A stretch of DNA of 63,251 nucleotides, from positions 1 to 63,251 of the forward strand of contig NZ_RHHT01000021.1 in NCBI RefSeq assembly GCF_003710985.1, read 5' to 3'. Shown in pieces: positions 31,138-42,115 of this stretch. Positions within the stretch are counted from its first letter, which is position 1, and each line of letters begins with the position of its first letter. A program made the position numbers and the translations under genes. The notes under the pieces were generated by a model that saw nothing but the letters and a program-made list of their open reading frames with translations, ran no database searches and was not told where the DNA came from. Source of the DNA: Brevibacillus panacihumi. Lineage in GTDB: Bacteria; Bacillota; Bacilli; Brevibacillales; Brevibacillaceae.

Positions 31138-31572
31138 ATGCCTACAATTAACCAATTGGTGCGTAAAGGTCGCGAGGATAAGGTTGTGAAGTCGAAGTCC
31201 CCAGCTCTGCAAAAAGGGTACAACAGCTTCAAGAAAAGCCAAACCAACCAAAGCTCTCCTCAAAAACGTGGTGTTTGCACTCGTGTAGGTACCATGACTC
31301 CGAAAAAACCGAACTCCGCGTTGCGTAAATATGCTCGTGTGCGTTTGACAAACGGAATCGAGGTAACAGCTTACATCGGTGGTATCGGCCACAACCTGCA
31401 AGAGCATAGCGTCGTGCTTGTGCGCGGCGGTCGTGTAAAAGACTTGCCAGGGGTACGCTACCATATCGTTCGTGGTGCTCTTGACACTGCTGGTGTGAAC
31501 AACCGTAAACAAGGTCGTTCCAAATACGGTACTAAGCGTCCGAAGCCAGGTCAAGCAGCAGCTAAAAAATAA
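31138..31572 (+). CDS. rpsL: 30S ribosomal protein S12
   Basis: A 144-residue S12 of the decoding centre. It contains the Bacillales-type insertion [15 protein letters not shown], and the streptomycin-relevant segments [11 protein letters not shown] and [12 protein letters not shown] are wild type (both lysines present). ATG at 31138 follows GGGAGGT. Followed by rpsG after 54 bases. Confidence 0.97.
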   Translation: MPTINQLVRKGREDKVVKSKSPALQKGYNSFKKSQTNQSSPQKRGVCTRVGTMTPKKPNSALRKYARVRLTNGIEVTAYIGGIGHNLQEHSVVLVRGGRVKDLPGVRYHIVRGALDTAGVNNRKQGRSKYGTKRPKPGQAAAKK

Positions 31573-31626
31573 GAAAAGCGCCTGTGAAGTGGCGTAATTT
31601 GATATCGATAAGAAGGAGGGAATACG

Positions 31627-32097
31627 ATGCCTCGTAAAGGTCCTGTAGCCCGTCGTGACGTGCTGCCTGATCCTATTTACAACAGCAAGCTGGTTACTCG
31701 TCTGATTAACCGTTTGATGTTGGATGGTAAGCGCGGTGTAGCTCAAAACATCCTCTACAACGCATTTAACATCATCCAGGAGCGCACAGGTCGCAATCCG
31801 ATGGAAGTGTTTGAAGAAGCACTGAAAAACGTAATGCCAGTACTGGAAGTAAAAGCTCGCCGTGTAGGTGGTGCTAACTACCAAGTACCGATCGAAGTGA
31901 AGCCTGAGCGCCGCACTACTCTCGGTCTTCGTTGGATGGTTAACTACTCCCGCAACCGCGGAGAGAAAACCATGGAACAACGTCTGGCTAATGAAATCAT
32001 GGATGCAGCGAACAACACTGGTGCTGCCGTGAAAAAGCGTGAAGACACGCACAAAATGGCAGAAGCAAACAAAGCGTTCGCACACTATCGTTGGTAG
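31627..32097 (+). CDS. rpsG: 30S ribosomal protein S7
   Basis: A 156-residue S7, the 16S 3'-domain assembly initiator. It begins [20 protein letters not shown] and has the [14 protein letters not shown] segment and C-terminal AHYRW. ATG at 31627 follows AGGAGGG. A hairpin at 32108-32128 separates it from fusA. Confidence 0.97.
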   Translation: MPRKGPVARRDVLPDPIYNSKLVTRLINRLMLDGKRGVAQNILYNAFNIIQERTGRNPMEVFEEALKNVMPVLEVKARRVGGANYQVPIEVKPERRTTLGLRWMVNYSRNRGEKTMEQRLANEIMDAANNTGAAVKKREDTHKMAEANKAFAHYRW

Positions 32098-32107
32098 GAT
32101 CCAAAAC

Positions 32108-32128
32108 GGGTGTCTGTTTTGGACACCC
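32108..32128 (+). other. Hairpin between rpsG and fusA
   Basis: GGGTGTC and GACACCC (7 bp, perfect) with a 7-base loop are followed by TTATCTTTTTA. The interrupted T run suggests partial termination or mRNA processing that lets fusA be tuned apart from S12-S7. Confidence 0.5.
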
Positions 32129-32166
32129 TTATCTTTTTACACTCGAGTATGGAAGGAGCACACCTA

Positions 32167-34245
32167 ATGGCTCGCGAGTTCTCTTTAGCGAATACGCGTA
32201 ATATCGGTATCATGGCTCACATTGATGCTGGTAAGACGACTACGACAGAGCGTATTCTGTTCTATACCGGTCGCGTTCATAAAATTGGTGAAACGCACGA
32301 AGGTGCCGCCACCATGGACTGGATGGAACAAGAACAAGAGCGCGGTATCACCATCACATCTGCTGCTACTACCGCTCAGTGGAAAGGTCATCGAATCAAC
32401 ATCATCGATACGCCTGGACACGTAGACTTCACTGTTGAAGTTGAGCGCTCCTTGCGCGTTCTTGACGGAGCTGTAACCGTTTTTGACGCAAAAGGCGGTG
32501 TAGAGCCTCAGACTGAAACCGTATGGCGTCAAGCTGACAAATACGGCGTTCCGCGCCTTTGCTACATCAACAAAATGGACATCATCGGGGCGAACTTCGA
32601 CATGTGCTTGGAGCAAATCCGCACACGTCTGGGTGCTAACCCGGTAGCGATCCAATATCCAATCGGTGCAGAGGATCAGTTCAAGGGCATGGTAGACTTG
32701 ATCGAGATGAAAGCGATCATTTACACTGATGACCTGGGCAAAACATCTGATGCTGTAGATATCCCTGATGACCTGAAAGACAAGTGCGAAGAGCTCCGTC
32801 TGAAATTGGTTGAAGCGGCTGCAGAGCAAGATGAAGAACTGATGATGAAGTACCTGGAAGGCGAAGAGCTGACTAACGATGAAATTCGTGCAGCACTGCG
32901 CAAAGGTACCATCGAGGTAAAACTCGTTCCAGTAATGTGCGGTTCTTCCTACCGCAACAAAGGCGTACAGCCTATGCTGGACAACGTAGTTGCTTACCTG
33001 CCTTCTCCAATCGACATTCCAGCAATCAAAGGTACATTGCCAGATTCCGAAGAAGAAGTGACTCGTCCAGCTGACGACAACGGTCCGTTCTCCGCTCTTG
33101 CGTTCAAGATCATGACCGACCCGTATGTTGGCCGTCTGACTTTCTTCCGCGTATACTCTGGTGTAATGAACTCCGGTTCTTACGTACTGAACTCTACTAA
33201 AGGCAAGCGTGAGCGTGTAGGCCGCATTCTGCAAATGCACGCAAACCACCGCGAAGAAATCCAAACGGTTTACTCCGGGGATATCGCTGCTGCAGTAGGT
33301 TTGAAAGATACGACAACTGGTGACACTCTGTGTGATGAAAAGGCCCCAGTAATCCTGGAGTCCATGGTATTCCCAGAACCAGTTATCTCCGTTGCGATCG
33401 AACCAAAATCCAAAGCAGACCAAGACAAGATGGGTATCGCCCTGTCCAAGCTGGCTGAAGAGGATCCTACGTTCAGAACCCGCACGGATGAAGAAACCGG
33501 TCAAACCATCATTTCCGGTATGGGTGAGCTTCACCTGGAGATCATCGTTGACCGTATGAAACGTGAATTCAAAGTGGAAGCGAACGTAGGTGCTCCACAA
33601 GTTGCTTACCGTGAAACATTCCGTAATGCAGCGAAAGTGGAAGGTAAATTCGTTCGTCAGTCCGGTGGTCGTGGTCAATACGGTCACGTTTGGGTGGAAT
33701 TTGCTCCGCTCGAACCAGGTCAAGGCTTCCAGTTTGAAAACAAGATCGTCGGTGGTGTGGTACCGAGAGAGTACATCCCTGCTGTTCAAGCAGGTATCGA
33801 AGAAGCGATGAAAAATGGTGTTATCGCCGGCTTCCCGCTGGTTGACATCAAAGCTACCATCGTAGACGGTAGCTACCATGACGTCGACTCCTCCGAGATG
33901 GCATTTAAAGTAGCAGGTTCTCTCGCTCTGAAAGAAGCTGCGAAAAAATGTGGCGCTGTACTCCTGGAGCCAATCATGAAAGTAGAAGTAGTTATGCCTG
34001 AAGAGTACATGGGTGACGTAATGGGTGACCTGAACTCCCGCCGTGGCCGCATCGAAGGTATGGAAGCTCGTGCAAACGCACAAGCCATCCGTGCAATGGT
34101 GCCGCTCTCCGAGATGTTCGGCTACTCCACAGTTCTTCGCTCCCGTACACAAGGCCGCGGAACCTACTCCATGGAGATCGATCACTACGAAGAGGTGCCA
34201 AAATTCATCTCCGAAGAGATCATCAAGAAATCCAAAGGCGAATAA
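32167..34245 (+). CDS. fusA: Translation elongation factor G
   Basis: A 692-residue translocase. G1 [10 protein letters not shown] is near residues 17-26, the switch region [12 protein letters not shown]3 DTPGHVDFT and G4 NKMD follow; domains II-V are complete. The ATG at 32167 follows AAGGAG; an in-frame ATG at 32110 would put the hairpin inside the gene and is rejected. Third ribosomal-factor gene of the str operon. Confidence 0.97.
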   Translation: MAREFSLANTRNIGIMAHIDAGKTTTTERILFYTGRVHKIGETHEGAATMDWMEQEQERGITITSAATTAQWKGHRINIIDTPGHVDFTVEVERSLRVLDGAVTVFDAKGGVEPQTETVWRQADKYGVPRLCYINKMDIIGANFDMCLEQIRTRLGANPVAIQYPIGAEDQFKGMVDLIEMKAIIYTDDLGKTSDAVDIPDDLKDKCEELRLKLVEAAAEQDEELMMKYLEGEELTNDEIRAALRKGTIEVKLVPVMCGSSYRNKGVQPMLDNVVAYLPSPIDIPAIKGTLPDSEEEVTRPADDNGPFSALAFKIMTDPYVGRLTFFRVYSGVMNSGSYVLNSTKGKRERVGRILQMHANHREEIQTVYSGDIAAAVGLKDTTTGDTLCDEKAPVILESMVFPEPVISVAIEPKSKADQDKMGIALSKLAEEDPTFRTRTDEETGQTIISGMGELHLEIIVDRMKREFKVEANVGAPQVAYRETFRNAAKVEGKFVRQSGGRGQYGHVWVEFAPLEPGQGFQFENKIVGGVVPREYIPAVQAGIEEAMKNGVIAGFPLVDIKATIVDGSYHDVDSSEMAFKVAGSLALKEAAKKCGAVLLEPIMKVEVVMPEEYMGDVMGDLNSRRGRIEGMEARANAQAIRAMVPLSEMFGYSTVLRSRTQGRGTYSMEIDHYEEVPKFISEEIIKKSKGE

Positions 34246-34273
34246 TTTCCGCGTACGACTTTATTTGGAAACG

Positions 34274-34322
34274 AGAAAGGTTTACAATATGTGTGGGCAA
34301 CCAAGGTAAGGTAAACCTTTCT
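34274..34322 (+). other. Long-stem hairpin in the tuf leader
   Basis: AGAAAGGTTTAC (34274-34285) and GTAAACCTTTCT (34311-34322) form a perfect 12-bp stem with a 25-base loop in the 120-base fusA-tuf gap. TTCACACTATAAAACC follows, not a clean T run. A -10-like TACAAT at 34283 lies within the stem but has no well-placed -35. Confidence 0.55.
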
Positions 34323-34365
34323 TCACACTATAAAACCCTTATCATTTAAGGAGGCTTTAGCTCTC

Positions 34366-35556
34366 ATGGCAAAAGAAAAATTTGAGCGTTCTAAACCGCA
34401 CGTTAACATTGGTACCATCGGTCACGTTGACCACGGTAAAACTACCCTGACTGCTGCCATCACTACTGTATTGGCACAACAAGGTAAAGCAAAAGCTATG
34501 AACTACGCTGCAATTGACGCTGCTCCAGAAGAAAAAGAGCGCGGTATCACAATCAACACTTCCCACGTTGAGTATGAAACTGAAAACCGTCACTATGCAC
34601 ACGTTGACTGCCCTGGTCACGCGGACTATGTGAAAAACATGATTACCGGTGCTGCTCAAATGGACGGCGCGATCCTGGTTGTTTCCGCAGCTGATGGTCC
34701 AATGCCACAAACTCGTGAGCACATCCTGCTCTCCAAACAAGTAGGCGTACCTTACATCGTAGTATTCATGAACAAATGCGACATGGTAGACGATGAAGAG
34801 TTGCTCGAACTGGTTGAAATGGAAATCCGTGACCTGCTGTCTCAATATGAGTTCCCAGGTGACGACACTCCAGTAATCAAAGGTTCTGCTAAAGAAGCTT
34901 TGGATAACCCAACTGGCGAGTGGGCGAAAAAAGTTGTTGAGCTGATGGAAGCTGTAGACTCCTACATCCCAACTCCTGAGCGCGCAACTGACAAGCCTTT
35001 CTTGATGCCTGTAGAGGACGTATTCACCATTACTGGTCGTGGTACAGTTGCTACCGGTCGCGTAGAGCGCGGTATCGTTAAAGTTGGTGACCCAGTAGAA
35101 ATCATCGGTCTGGCTGAGGAAACAAAAGCTTCCACAGTTACTGGTGTTGAGATGTTCCGCAAATTGCTGGATCAAGCTGAAGCTGGTGACAACATCGGTG
35201 CTCTGCTGCGCGGTGTAGACCGTAAAGACATCGAGCGTGGACAATGCTTGGCGAAACCAGGTTCCGTTAAGCCTTACACCAAGTTCAAAGCAGAAGTTTA
35301 CGTTCTGTCCAAAGAAGAGGGCGGACGTCACACTCCTTTCTTTGCTAACTACCGTCCACAATTCTACTTCCGTACAACTGACGTTACAGGTATCATCCAA
35401 CTGCCAGAAGGCGTTGAGATGGTAATGCCTGGCGACAACACTGAGTTCACCGTTGAACTGATCGCTCCAGTAGCGATGGAACAAGGTACTCGCTTCGCGA
35501 TCCGCGAAGGTGGCCGTACAGTAGGCGCTGGCGTAGTTGCTTCCATCGAAGCTTAA
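34366..35556 (+). CDS. tuf: Translation elongation factor Tu
   Basis: A 396-residue GTPase that delivers aminoacyl-tRNA. G1 [11 protein letters not shown] is near residues 19-29, [14 protein letters not shown] the effector loop, DCPGHADY the G3 motif and NKCDMVDD the G4 motif. Codon use is strongly biased, as in the ribosomal genes. ATG at 34366 follows AAGGAGGC. It is the only tuf in this window and ends with a strong terminator. Confidence 0.98.
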   Translation: MAKEKFERSKPHVNIGTIGHVDHGKTTLTAAITTVLAQQGKAKAMNYAAIDAAPEEKERGITINTSHVEYETENRHYAHVDCPGHADYVKNMITGAAQMDGAILVVSAADGPMPQTREHILLSKQVGVPYIVVFMNKCDMVDDEELLELVEMEIRDLLSQYEFPGDDTPVIKGSAKEALDNPTGEWAKKVVELMEAVDSYIPTPERATDKPFLMPVEDVFTITGRGTVATGRVERGIVKVGDPVEIIGLAEETKASTVTGVEMFRKLLDQAEAGDNIGALLRGVDRKDIERGQCLAKPGSVKPYTKFKAEVYVLSKEEGGRHTPFFANYRPQFYFRTTDVTGIIQLPEGVEMVMPGDNTEFTVELIAPVAMEQGTRFAIREGGRTVGAGVVASIEA

Positions 35557-35570
35557 TTATTGCCATAGTC

Positions 35571-35609
35571 AAAGACCTGACAACCAGAATGGTTGTCAGG
35601 TCTTTTTGC
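35571..35609 (+). terminator. Terminator of the str operon
   Basis: A perfect 15-bp stem (AAAGACCTGACAACC / GGTTGTCAGGTCTTT) with a 5-base loop followed by TT and a second T run. Confidence 0.95.
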
Positions 35610-35725
35610 CCTTTTTTTAATCGATTTTTCCAATAAGGGTAATCTAAATCCTTCTACAGCAGATGACAAGGAGGATGTGCTACAATACCAGCATGATTTG
35701 GAACGTACGGATGGGAGACAAGGCA

Positions 35726-36652
35726 ATGAAAAACAGAGAAGGGCTGCTATTCCTCATGTTGGCGGGGGTAGTCTCCATATGGGGACTAAACGTCGTGATG
35801 GTGAAATACCTGACCACATTTCCTCCGTTATTTGTTTCGTCGCTACGCATGGCATTGGCTGCTGTATGTTTCATCCCAATCATCTGGGCGTACCGAAAGC
35901 GTCTGCGAATGGCCAAAATGGATTGGCTGCTCCTGGCGGGGATTGGGGCGACCTCGATCGCTTTGCATCAGATCACAATGGCTATTGGAGTTCAGTACAC
36001 AACCGCGGGCAATGGCTCACTCATTTTGGGATTGAATCCGTTGGCTACCGGACTGTTGGCGATGCTTTTTTTAGGTGAACCAATGTCTTGGCGAAAAGCG
36101 CTCGGAATTGGAATTGGTTTTTCGGGTGTCCTGGTAGTGGTTCTTTCTCAACAGGGTGGCTTAGAGGTCAGCGGATGGGGAGATGCCATTATGTTTTTCT
36201 CCATGCTGATGTACGTAACCGGGGGACTGCTCATACGCAAGCTGGTGATGCGGGGAGTACCTGTGCTTTTGATCACGGCTTTGGCACAAGTGTTCGGCAT
36301 GATCTTCCTTGGGACAGTTGCCTTGATCGACAAGCCCGTTACGTATTATATGAACCTCGAAATCAGTCATTTTCAGTGGCTGGTCATTCTGGCATCCGCC
36401 GTTTTTTCTTCAGCGTTGGGCACAGTGGGCTGGAATTACGGCATCCGTCAGCTGGGAGCGAGTCGTACATCTGTCTTTCTGAATGGAATGCCCTTGGCAA
36501 GTCTTGTGTTTGCGGCGTTATTTTTAGGTGAAAGGCTGCAATTGATTCATGTACTCGCCTTATGCATGATTGTGACGGGAGTCTATCTGGGGTCCAAAAA
36601 GCTCCCCCAGCCAGCGGCGAAATCAGCAGTCGAGGCGACAACAAAAGCGTAG
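35726..36652 (+). CDS. EamA-family (DMT) membrane transporter
   Basis: A 308-residue protein with about ten membrane segments arranged as two EamA halves (first ~8-140, second ~155-290). Conserved features are the WG in SIWGLNVV, the GNGSLILGLNPLATG loop and the second-half GASRTSVFLNGMP. It probably exports a metabolite or amino acid; the substrate cannot be told. The ATG at 35726 has GGGAGA nine bases upstream; in-frame starts further out are poorer. It lies between the str and S10 clusters and is convergent with the hemoglobin gene. Confidence 0.88.
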   Translation: MKNREGLLFLMLAGVVSIWGLNVVMVKYLTTFPPLFVSSLRMALAAVCFIPIIWAYRKRLRMAKMDWLLLAGIGATSIALHQITMAIGVQYTTAGNGSLILGLNPLATGLLAMLFLGEPMSWRKALGIGIGFSGVLVVVLSQQGGLEVSGWGDAIMFFSMLMYVTGGLLIRKLVMRGVPVLLITALAQVFGMIFLGTVALIDKPVTYYMNLEISHFQWLVILASAVFSSALGTVGWNYGIRQLGASRTSVFLNGMPLASLVFAALFLGERLQLIHVLALCMIVTGVYLGSKKLPQPAAKSAVEATTKA

Positions 36653-36678
36653 GGAAATGACTCCCTACGCTTCTTTTG
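36645..36678. terminator. Terminator between the EamA gene and the hemoglobin gene
   Basis: AAGCGTAGGGA and TCCCTACGCTT form a perfect 11-bp stem with a 6-base loop; TCTTTT follows on the plus strand and an A-rich stretch precedes it, so it may serve both convergent genes. Confidence 0.85.
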
Positions 36679-36683
36679 TACTA

Positions 36684-37073
36684 TTATTCCGCTTGCTCCC
36701 ATTGGTTGACCATATGGTAGGCCGTCAAGCGAAGACGCTCGAAAATCTGCTGGCGAGGCTCTTCCGGGAAGCCTGTGCGATCCATAGCCTCGCTCATGCA
36801 TGCGAGCCAAGCTTCGGCTTGTGTCGGCCCGATCGGAAACCGCATATGGCGAGCCCGCAGCATCGGATGCCCGTGTTTCTCGGTGTACAGGGCAGGGCCT
36901 CCCAAGAATTGAGTGAGGAACTGGTATTGTCTCTCTTTTACATCAGACAAGTCGTCGGGAAACAAGGGGGAAAGATCCGGATGTTGGATGACTAAGTCGT
37001 AAAATGTATCTACAAGGCGGGCCAGAGTATCCGCTCCGCCGATCATTTCATAATAAGTATTGCCTTCAAGCAT
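36684..37073 (-). CDS. Group II truncated hemoglobin
   Basis: A 129-residue 2-on-2 globin of the YjbI/trHbO type. NTYYEMIGGADTLARLVDTFY gives the E7-free start and B10 Tyr, HGHPMLRARHMRFPIG the proximal His region and EAWLACM the G8 Trp typical of group II. Roles in O2, NO or peroxide chemistry are known in the family. The minus-strand ATG at 37073 has AAGGAGG 10 bases upstream. It sits alone and convergent with EamA, breaking the usual str-S10 continuity. Confidence 0.92.
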   Translation of the reverse strand: MLEGNTYYEMIGGADTLARLVDTFYDLVIQHPDLSPLFPDDLSDVKERQYQFLTQFLGGPALYTEKHGHPMLRARHMRFPIGPTQAEAWLACMSEAMDRTGFPEEPRQQIFERLRLTAYHMVNQWEQAE

Positions 37074-37263
37074 GGTGAAAAGGCCTCCTTCGCGCTCGTA
37101 TCTTCTCCTAAGTATAGCGGGTTCCTTCTATTATAGAAAGGGAAGAGCAGGAGTTGGCAGGGAATCCCGCTTGCCTTTCTGCAGCAGAATCGGTAAGATA
37201 GGCAAGGTGAGTCTCGTTACGAGATTTGCTTGTACAAGAATTCTGCGGAAACACAGAAATAAC

Positions 37264-37292
37264 TTGCGTTGCCCAAAGGATTTTAGTACAAT
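37264..37292 (+). promoter_or_regulatory. SigA promoter of the S10-spc-alpha operon
   Basis: TTGCGT (37264-37269), 17-base spacer and TACAAT (37287-37292). The 354-base gap 37074-37427 holds this promoter, a GC-rich imperfect hairpin (CACCCGG...CCGGGGTG, 37340-37369) and the rpsJ ribosome binding site; I see no gene in it. The upstream third must also hold the minus-strand hemoglobin promoter, where a TATAAT lies on the minus strand near 37130-37136. Confidence 0.7.
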
Positions 37293-37400
37293 ATGTAATG
37301 TTGGTCATGGACTTGCGATGATGTGGGAGGTTGCTGACACACCCGGCCCCTTTGCCATGACCGGGGTGCAGGATATTTCCACGGAGAAATGTCTGTTTAG

Positions 37401-37735
<335 letters not shown>

Positions 37736-37736
<1 letters not shown>

Positions 37737-37835
37737 AGTCCCAAACGCGATACACGCGCAGCCGTTGTCTTGATGAGCGTGTTACAACAAGCAACAAACC
37801 CTTGAAATGGCACCCCTGCGCATCGGTAGGGACTT
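37736..37835 (+). other. Structured RNA element between rpsJ and rplC
   Basis: AAGTCCC (37736-37742, overlapping the rpsJ stop codon) can pair with GGGACTT (37829-37835), enclosing a GCG-ATACA-CGC hairpin and a GTTGT/ACAAC stem. The alternative CCCT/AGGG hairpin would compete with the closing stem. This looks like a multibranched element; it matches no leader I can name. Confidence 0.4.
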
Positions 37836-37882
37836 GATACAACAATACTGTTTTTGTGAAATATGTACAGGAGGTGGCACAA

Positions 37883-38512
37883 ATGACCAAAGGAATCTTA
37901 GGTAAAAAACTTGGAATGACTCAAGTTTTCGGCCCAAACGGAACAGCGATTCCAGTAACAGTCATCGAAGCTGGTTCTAACGTGGTTCTCCAAAAGAAAG
38001 ATCTGGAGAACGATGGTTACGAAGCAATTCAAATCGGTTTTGAAGACAAAAAAGAGCATCGCGCTAACAAACCGGAAAAAGGCCATGCAGCGAAAGCTAA
38101 CACTGCACCTAAGCGCTTCGTTCGTGAAATTCGCGGTGTAAACCTCGGTGATTTCGAGGTAGGTCAAGAGTTGAAAGCTGATATTTTTGCTGAGGGAGAC
38201 ATTGTAGACGTTGCCGGTGTATCCAAAGGAAAAGGTTTCCAAGGTGCAATCAAACGTCACAACCAATCCCGCGGTCCTATGGCTCACGGTTCGCGCTACC
38301 ATCGCGGCCCTGGTTCTATGGGTGCTGTAGCTCCTAACCGCGTATTTAAAGGTCAAACCCTGCCAGGACAAATGGGCGGCGACAACGTAACCGTTCAAAA
38401 CCTGGAAGTAGTGAAAGTCATCGCAGAACGCAACCTGATTCTCGTAAAAGGTTCTGTACCTGGACCGAAAAACAGCTGCGTACTGGTATCGACGGCAGTC
38501 AAGAAGAACTAG
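37883..38512 (+). CDS. rplC: 50S ribosomal protein L3
   Basis: A 209-residue L3 that starts [16 protein letters not shown] and has the peptidyl-transferase-reaching loop [18 protein letters not shown] near residue 133. ATG at 37883 follows AGGAGGTGG; longer in-frame readings begin before this site. rplD follows after 20 bases. Confidence 0.97.
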   Translation: MTKGILGKKLGMTQVFGPNGTAIPVTVIEAGSNVVLQKKDLENDGYEAIQIGFEDKKEHRANKPEKGHAAKANTAPKRFVREIRGVNLGDFEVGQELKADIFAEGDIVDVAGVSKGKGFQGAIKRHNQSRGPMAHGSRYHRGPGSMGAVAPNRVFKGQTLPGQMGGDNVTVQNLEVVKVIAERNLILVKGSVPGPKNSCVLVSTAVKKN

Positions 38513-38532
38513 TAAGGAAAGGAGGAACTGAC

Positions 38533-39156
38533 ATGCCGAAAGTAGCTCTCTATAACCAAACCGGTTCCCAAGTTGGCGAAATCGAATTGGCAGAAAGCGT
38601 ATTTGGGATCGAACCTAATAACGCCGTTCTGTTCGATGCGATCGTGATGCAACAAGCGTCCCAACGCCAAGGTACACACGATGTAAAGAACCGTTCTGAA
38701 GTACGTGGTGGTGGCCGCAAGCCATGGCGCCAAAAAGGTACAGGTCGTGCACGCCAAGGTTCCATTCGCTCTCCGCAATGGAAAGGTGGCGGTGTTGTAT
38801 TCGGACCAACTCCGCGCAAATACGGTTACAAACTGAATCGTAAAGTTCGCCGTTTGGCTCTGAAATCCGCACTCTCGACAAAAGTACAAAACAACGAACT
38901 GCTGGTTCTGGATGCTTTGAACTTCAACGCTCCAAAAACCAAAGAAATGACAGCTGTTCTGAACAGCTTGAAAGTAGATCGCAAAGTTCTGATCGTTACT
39001 TCCGAGTATGATCAAAACATCGCGCTCTCTTCCCGCAACATCCCAGGTGCTAAGTTCGTAGATGCTGCAGGCATTAACGTTCTGGATCTGGTAGCGCATG
39101 ACAAAGTAATCGTGACGAAAGACGCGGTTGCGAAAGTAGAGGAGGTGCTCGCCTAA
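38533..39156 (+). CDS. rplD: 50S ribosomal protein L4
   Basis: A 207-residue L4 lining the exit tunnel; the extended loop [19 protein letters not shown] near residues 59-77 is intact (wild type for macrolide contacts). In some bacteria L4 autoregulates the S10 operon. ATG at 38533 follows AAAGGAGG. Its stop codon overlaps the rplW start by one base. Confidence 0.97.
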   Translation: MPKVALYNQTGSQVGEIELAESVFGIEPNNAVLFDAIVMQQASQRQGTHDVKNRSEVRGGGRKPWRQKGTGRARQGSIRSPQWKGGGVVFGPTPRKYGYKLNRKVRRLALKSALSTKVQNNELLVLDALNFNAPKTKEMTAVLNSLKVDRKVLIVTSEYDQNIALSSRNIPGAKFVDAAGINVLDLVAHDKVIVTKDAVAKVEEVLA

Positions 39157-39446
39157 TGAAGAGCCTTTACGATGTCCTCAAGCGCCCTATCATTACGGAG
39201 CGCACCACTGACATGATGGCTGAGAAGAAATACGTATTCGAAGTTCCTCTCAAAGCCAACAAGACAGAAATCAAGCAAGCTGTTGAAAAAGTTTTCGGCG
39301 TAAAAGTAGAAGCAGTAAACACTTCCCGTGTTCCTGCAAAACCAAAACGCTATGGAAAATACTCCGGTTATACTTCTGAGTGGAAGAAAGCGATCGTTAA
39401 GCTGACTGATGACAGCAAAGACCTGACCTTCTACGAGGGCGTATAA
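39156..39446 (+). CDS. rplW: 50S ribosomal protein L23
   Basis: A 96-residue L23 at the tunnel exit, docking site for trigger factor and SRP. It starts [16 protein letters not shown] and has the conserved [21 protein letters not shown] segment. TAATG overlap with rplD implies translational coupling, with GAGGTG at the rplD end as ribosome binding site. Confidence 0.97.
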   Translation: MKSLYDVLKRPIITERTTDMMAEKKYVFEVPLKANKTEIKQAVEKVFGVKVEAVNTSRVPAKPKRYGKYSGYTSEWKKAIVKLTDDSKDLTFYEGV

Positions 39447-39478
39447 TCCCGACGATTCCCGAAAAGGAGGGTATTAAC

Positions 39479-40309
39479 ATGGGTATTAAAAAGTTTAAAC
39501 CGACTTCTCCTTCTCGTCGCCAAATGACTGTTTCTACATTTGAGGAGATCACAACTTCGACTCCTGAGAAATCCTTGTTGGCGCCTCTGAGCAAAAAAGC
39601 TGGTCGCAACAACCAAGGTAGAATTACAGTACGTCATCATGGTGGCGGGCATAAACGCAAATACCGCATCATTGACTTCAAACGCAACAAGGACGGCATC
39701 GTAGGTCGCGTAGCTACGATCGAATACGATCCAAACCGTTCTGCTAACATTGCTTTGATCAATTACCTCGACGGTGAAAAGCGTTATATCATCGCTCCAC
39801 ACGGTTTGAAAGTGGGCGACGAGATCGTTTCCGGTGCAGATGCCGACATCAAAACTGGTAACGCTCTGCCTTTGGAGAAAATTCCAGTAGGTACTACAAT
39901 CCACAACATCGAGTTGAAACCAGGCAAAGGCGGCCAATTGGTACGCGCTGCTGGTACTTCCGCTCAATTGCTGGGTCGTGACGGAGAGTTCGTCATCGTA
40001 CGTCTTTCTTCTGGTGAAACACGCCGCATCCACAATGTATGCCGCGCAACCATCGGTCAAGTAGGTAACATCGACCATGAGCTGCTCAATATCGGTAAAG
40101 CTGGACGTTCCCGCTGGCTGGGTGTTCGCCCAACTGTTCGCGGTAGCGTAATGAACCCGAACGATCACCCACACGGTGGTGGTGAAGGCCGCGCTCCAAT
40201 CGGACGTAAAGCTCCAGTTACTCCTTGGGGTAAACCAACATTGGGTCTCAAAACTCGCAAGAAGAAAAACAAATCGAATCAGTACATCATCCGCCGCCGC
40301 AAGAAGTAA
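39479..40309 (+). CDS. rplB: 50S ribosomal protein L2
   Basis: A 276-residue L2, needed for subunit association and the peptidyl-transferase centre. [22 protein letters not shown] is near residues 41-60 and the catalytic-site [13 protein letters not shown] near 222-234. ATG at 39479 follows AAAGGAGGG, 32 bases after rplW. Confidence 0.97.
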   Translation: MGIKKFKPTSPSRRQMTVSTFEEITTSTPEKSLLAPLSKKAGRNNQGRITVRHHGGGHKRKYRIIDFKRNKDGIVGRVATIEYDPNRSANIALINYLDGEKRYIIAPHGLKVGDEIVSGADADIKTGNALPLEKIPVGTTIHNIELKPGKGGQLVRAAGTSAQLLGRDGEFVIVRLSSGETRRIHNVCRATIGQVGNIDHELLNIGKAGRSRWLGVRPTVRGSVMNPNDHPHGGGEGRAPIGRKAPVTPWGKPTLGLKTRKKKNKSNQYIIRRRKK

Positions 40310-40358
40310 GGTAGGCTGATACAATAACCGAACGCCTTTGGCGAAGGGAGGTTCACTA

Positions 40359-40640
40359 ATGGGACGAAGCTTGAAAAAGGGTCCTTTCGTGGATGACCAT
40401 TTGATGAAAAAAGTTGTCGAGCAAAATGAAAAGAACGAGAAACGCGTGATCAAAACCTGGTCTCGTCGATCCACCATCTTCCCTGATTTCGTAGGACACA
40501 CGTTTGCTGTTTACGACGGCCGCAAACACGTACCTGTTTATGTAACGGAAGACATGGTTGGCCATAAATTGGGTGAATTCGCACCAACTCGTACCTTCAA
40601 AGGTCACGTCGACAACGACAAGAAGTCCAAGAAGCGCTAA
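40359..40640 (+). CDS. rpsS: 30S ribosomal protein S19
   Basis: A 93-residue S19 that forms the A-site finger contact with S13. It starts [15 protein letters not shown] and has [25 protein letters not shown] at 40359 follows AAGGGAGG; an in-frame ATG-like start at 40338 lies ahead of this site and is rejected. Confidence 0.97.
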   Translation: MGRSLKKGPFVDDHLMKKVVEQNEKNEKRVIKTWSRRSTIFPDFVGHTFAVYDGRKHVPVYVTEDMVGHKLGEFAPTRTFKGHVDNDKKSKKR

Positions 40641-40669
40641 TTTTCTCTTGACAGAGAGGAGGTACAAAG

Positions 40670-41002
40670 ATGGAAGCAAAAGCAGTTGCTCGCAATATTC
40701 GCATCGCGTCTCGTAAAGTCCGCCTGGTGGTTGACTTGATCAGAGGCAAGCAAGTAGGTGAAGCGTTGGCGATCCTGAAGCACACGCCAAAGGCTGCATC
40801 TCCTGTTGTAGAAAAGCTCTTGAAGTCGGCTATTGCAAACGCTGAGCACAACTACGAGCTGGATCCAAACAGCCTGGTAGTGAGCAAAATCTTCGTAGAC
40901 CAAGGTCCTACGTTGAAGCGTTTCCGTCCGCGCGCTATGGGTCGCGCTAGCCGCATCCATAAACGCACAAGCCACATCACAGTGGTACTAAACGAGAAAT
41001 AA
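40670..41002 (+). CDS. rplV: 50S ribosomal protein L22
   Basis: A 110-residue L22; its beta hairpin (residues ~78-98, [18 protein letters not shown]) lines the exit tunnel and is full length. ATG at 40670 follows GAGGAGGT. rpsC follows after 13 bases. Confidence 0.97.
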   Translation: MEAKAVARNIRIASRKVRLVVDLIRGKQVGEALAILKHTPKAASPVVEKLLKSAIANAEHNYELDPNSLVVSKIFVDQGPTLKRFRPRAMGRASRIHKRTSHITVVLNEK

Positions 41003-41015
41003 GGAGGGATTACGT

Positions 41016-41678
41016 GTGGGTCAAAAGGTAAGCCCGGTAGGTCTTCGGATCGGTGTCATTCGCGACTGGGAGTCCAAATGGTACGCTGACAAGGACTTCG
41101 CAACCCTGTTGCACGAAGACTTGAAAATCCGCAAGTTTGTAAAAGGGCGTCTGAAAGATGCTGCTGTATCCACGATCGAAATCGAACGCGCTGCAAATCG
41201 CGTGAACGTAACGATTCACACCGCTAAGCCTGGAATGGTAATTGGTAAAGGTGGGGCAGAGGTCGAAGTTCTGCGCAAATCCTTGACTGATCTGACCGGC
41301 AAACGCGTTCATATCAATATCAACGAAGTAAAACGTCCTGACCTGGATGCTACTCTGGTAGCTGAAAATATCGCACGCCAATTGGAAAACCGCATTTCTT
41401 TCCGTCGTGCGCAAAAGCAATCGATCACTCGTACGCTGCGCGCTGGTGCGAAAGGTATCAAAACCTTGGTAAGCGGTCGTCTGGGCGGAGCTGACATCGC
41501 TCGTTCTGAAGGCTACAGTGAAGGTACTGTTCCGCTTCACACATTGCGCGCTGACATCGACTACGGTACTGCAGAAGCACATACCACTTATGGTCGCATC
41601 GGTGTAAAAGTGTGGATCTACCGTGGAGAAGTCCTTCCAGCGAGAAAGAACGTCGCTACTGAGGAAGGAGGCAAGTAA
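41016..41678 (+). CDS. rpsC: 30S ribosomal protein S3
   Basis: A 220-residue S3 with an N-terminal KH domain ([18 protein letters not shown], carrying GKGG) and a C-terminal mRNA-entry domain with [20 protein letters not shown]. The start is GTG at 41016 with AAGGAGGG upstream. Two bases separate it from rplP. Confidence 0.97.
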   Translation: MGQKVSPVGLRIGVIRDWESKWYADKDFATLLHEDLKIRKFVKGRLKDAAVSTIEIERAANRVNVTIHTAKPGMVIGKGGAEVEVLRKSLTDLTGKRVHININEVKRPDLDATLVAENIARQLENRISFRRAQKQSITRTLRAGAKGIKTLVSGRLGGADIARSEGYSEGTVPLHTLRADIDYGTAEAHTTYGRIGVKVWIYRGEVLPARKNVATEEGGK

Positions 41679-41680
41679 TC

Positions 41681-42115
41681 ATGTTGACGCCAAGACGCGT
41701 GAAACACCGTAAACAACACCGTGGAAAAATGGCCGGTAACGCAAAAGGTGGTACCACAATTGCGTTCGGTGAATACGGATTGCAAGCAGTAGAACCATCC
41801 TGGGTAACCAACCGTCAAATCGAGGCTGCCCGTATCGCGATGACACGTTATATCAAGCGTGGCGGTAAAGTATGGATCAAAATCTTCCCAGATAAACCAG
41901 TAACACAAAAACCGCTCGAAGTACGGATGGGTTCCGGTAAAGGTTCTCCTGAGAAATGGGTAGCGGTAGTGAAACCAGGCAAGATCATGTTTGAACTTGC
42001 TGGCGTACCTGAAGAAGTCGCTCGCGAAGCTATGCGCCTGGCTATGCACAAACTGCCAATCAAGTGCAAATTCGTGAAGCGTGAAGAAGTGGGTGGTGAC
42101 GCACATGAAGGCTAA
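41681..42115 (+). CDS. rplP: 50S ribosomal protein L16
   Basis: A 144-residue L16 near the A and P sites. It starts [17 protein letters not shown] and includes [20 protein letters not shown] and the [10 protein letters not shown] loop. ATG at 41681 follows GAAGGAGG at the rpsC end. Its last 11 bases overlap rpmC. Confidence 0.97.
   Translation: MLTPRRVKHRKQHRGKMAGNAKGGTTIAFGEYGLQAVEPSWVTNRQIEAARIAMTRYIKRGGKVWIKIFPDKPVTQKPLEVRMGSGKGSPEKWVAVVKPGKIMFELAGVPEEVAREAMRLAMHKLPIKCKFVKREEVGGDAHEG

Noticed and set aside
34283..34288. TACAAT in the tuf leader as a tuf promoter
   Set aside because: The only -35-like TTGGAA is 12 bases away and the -10 lies in the stem of a strong hairpin; kept only as a remark.
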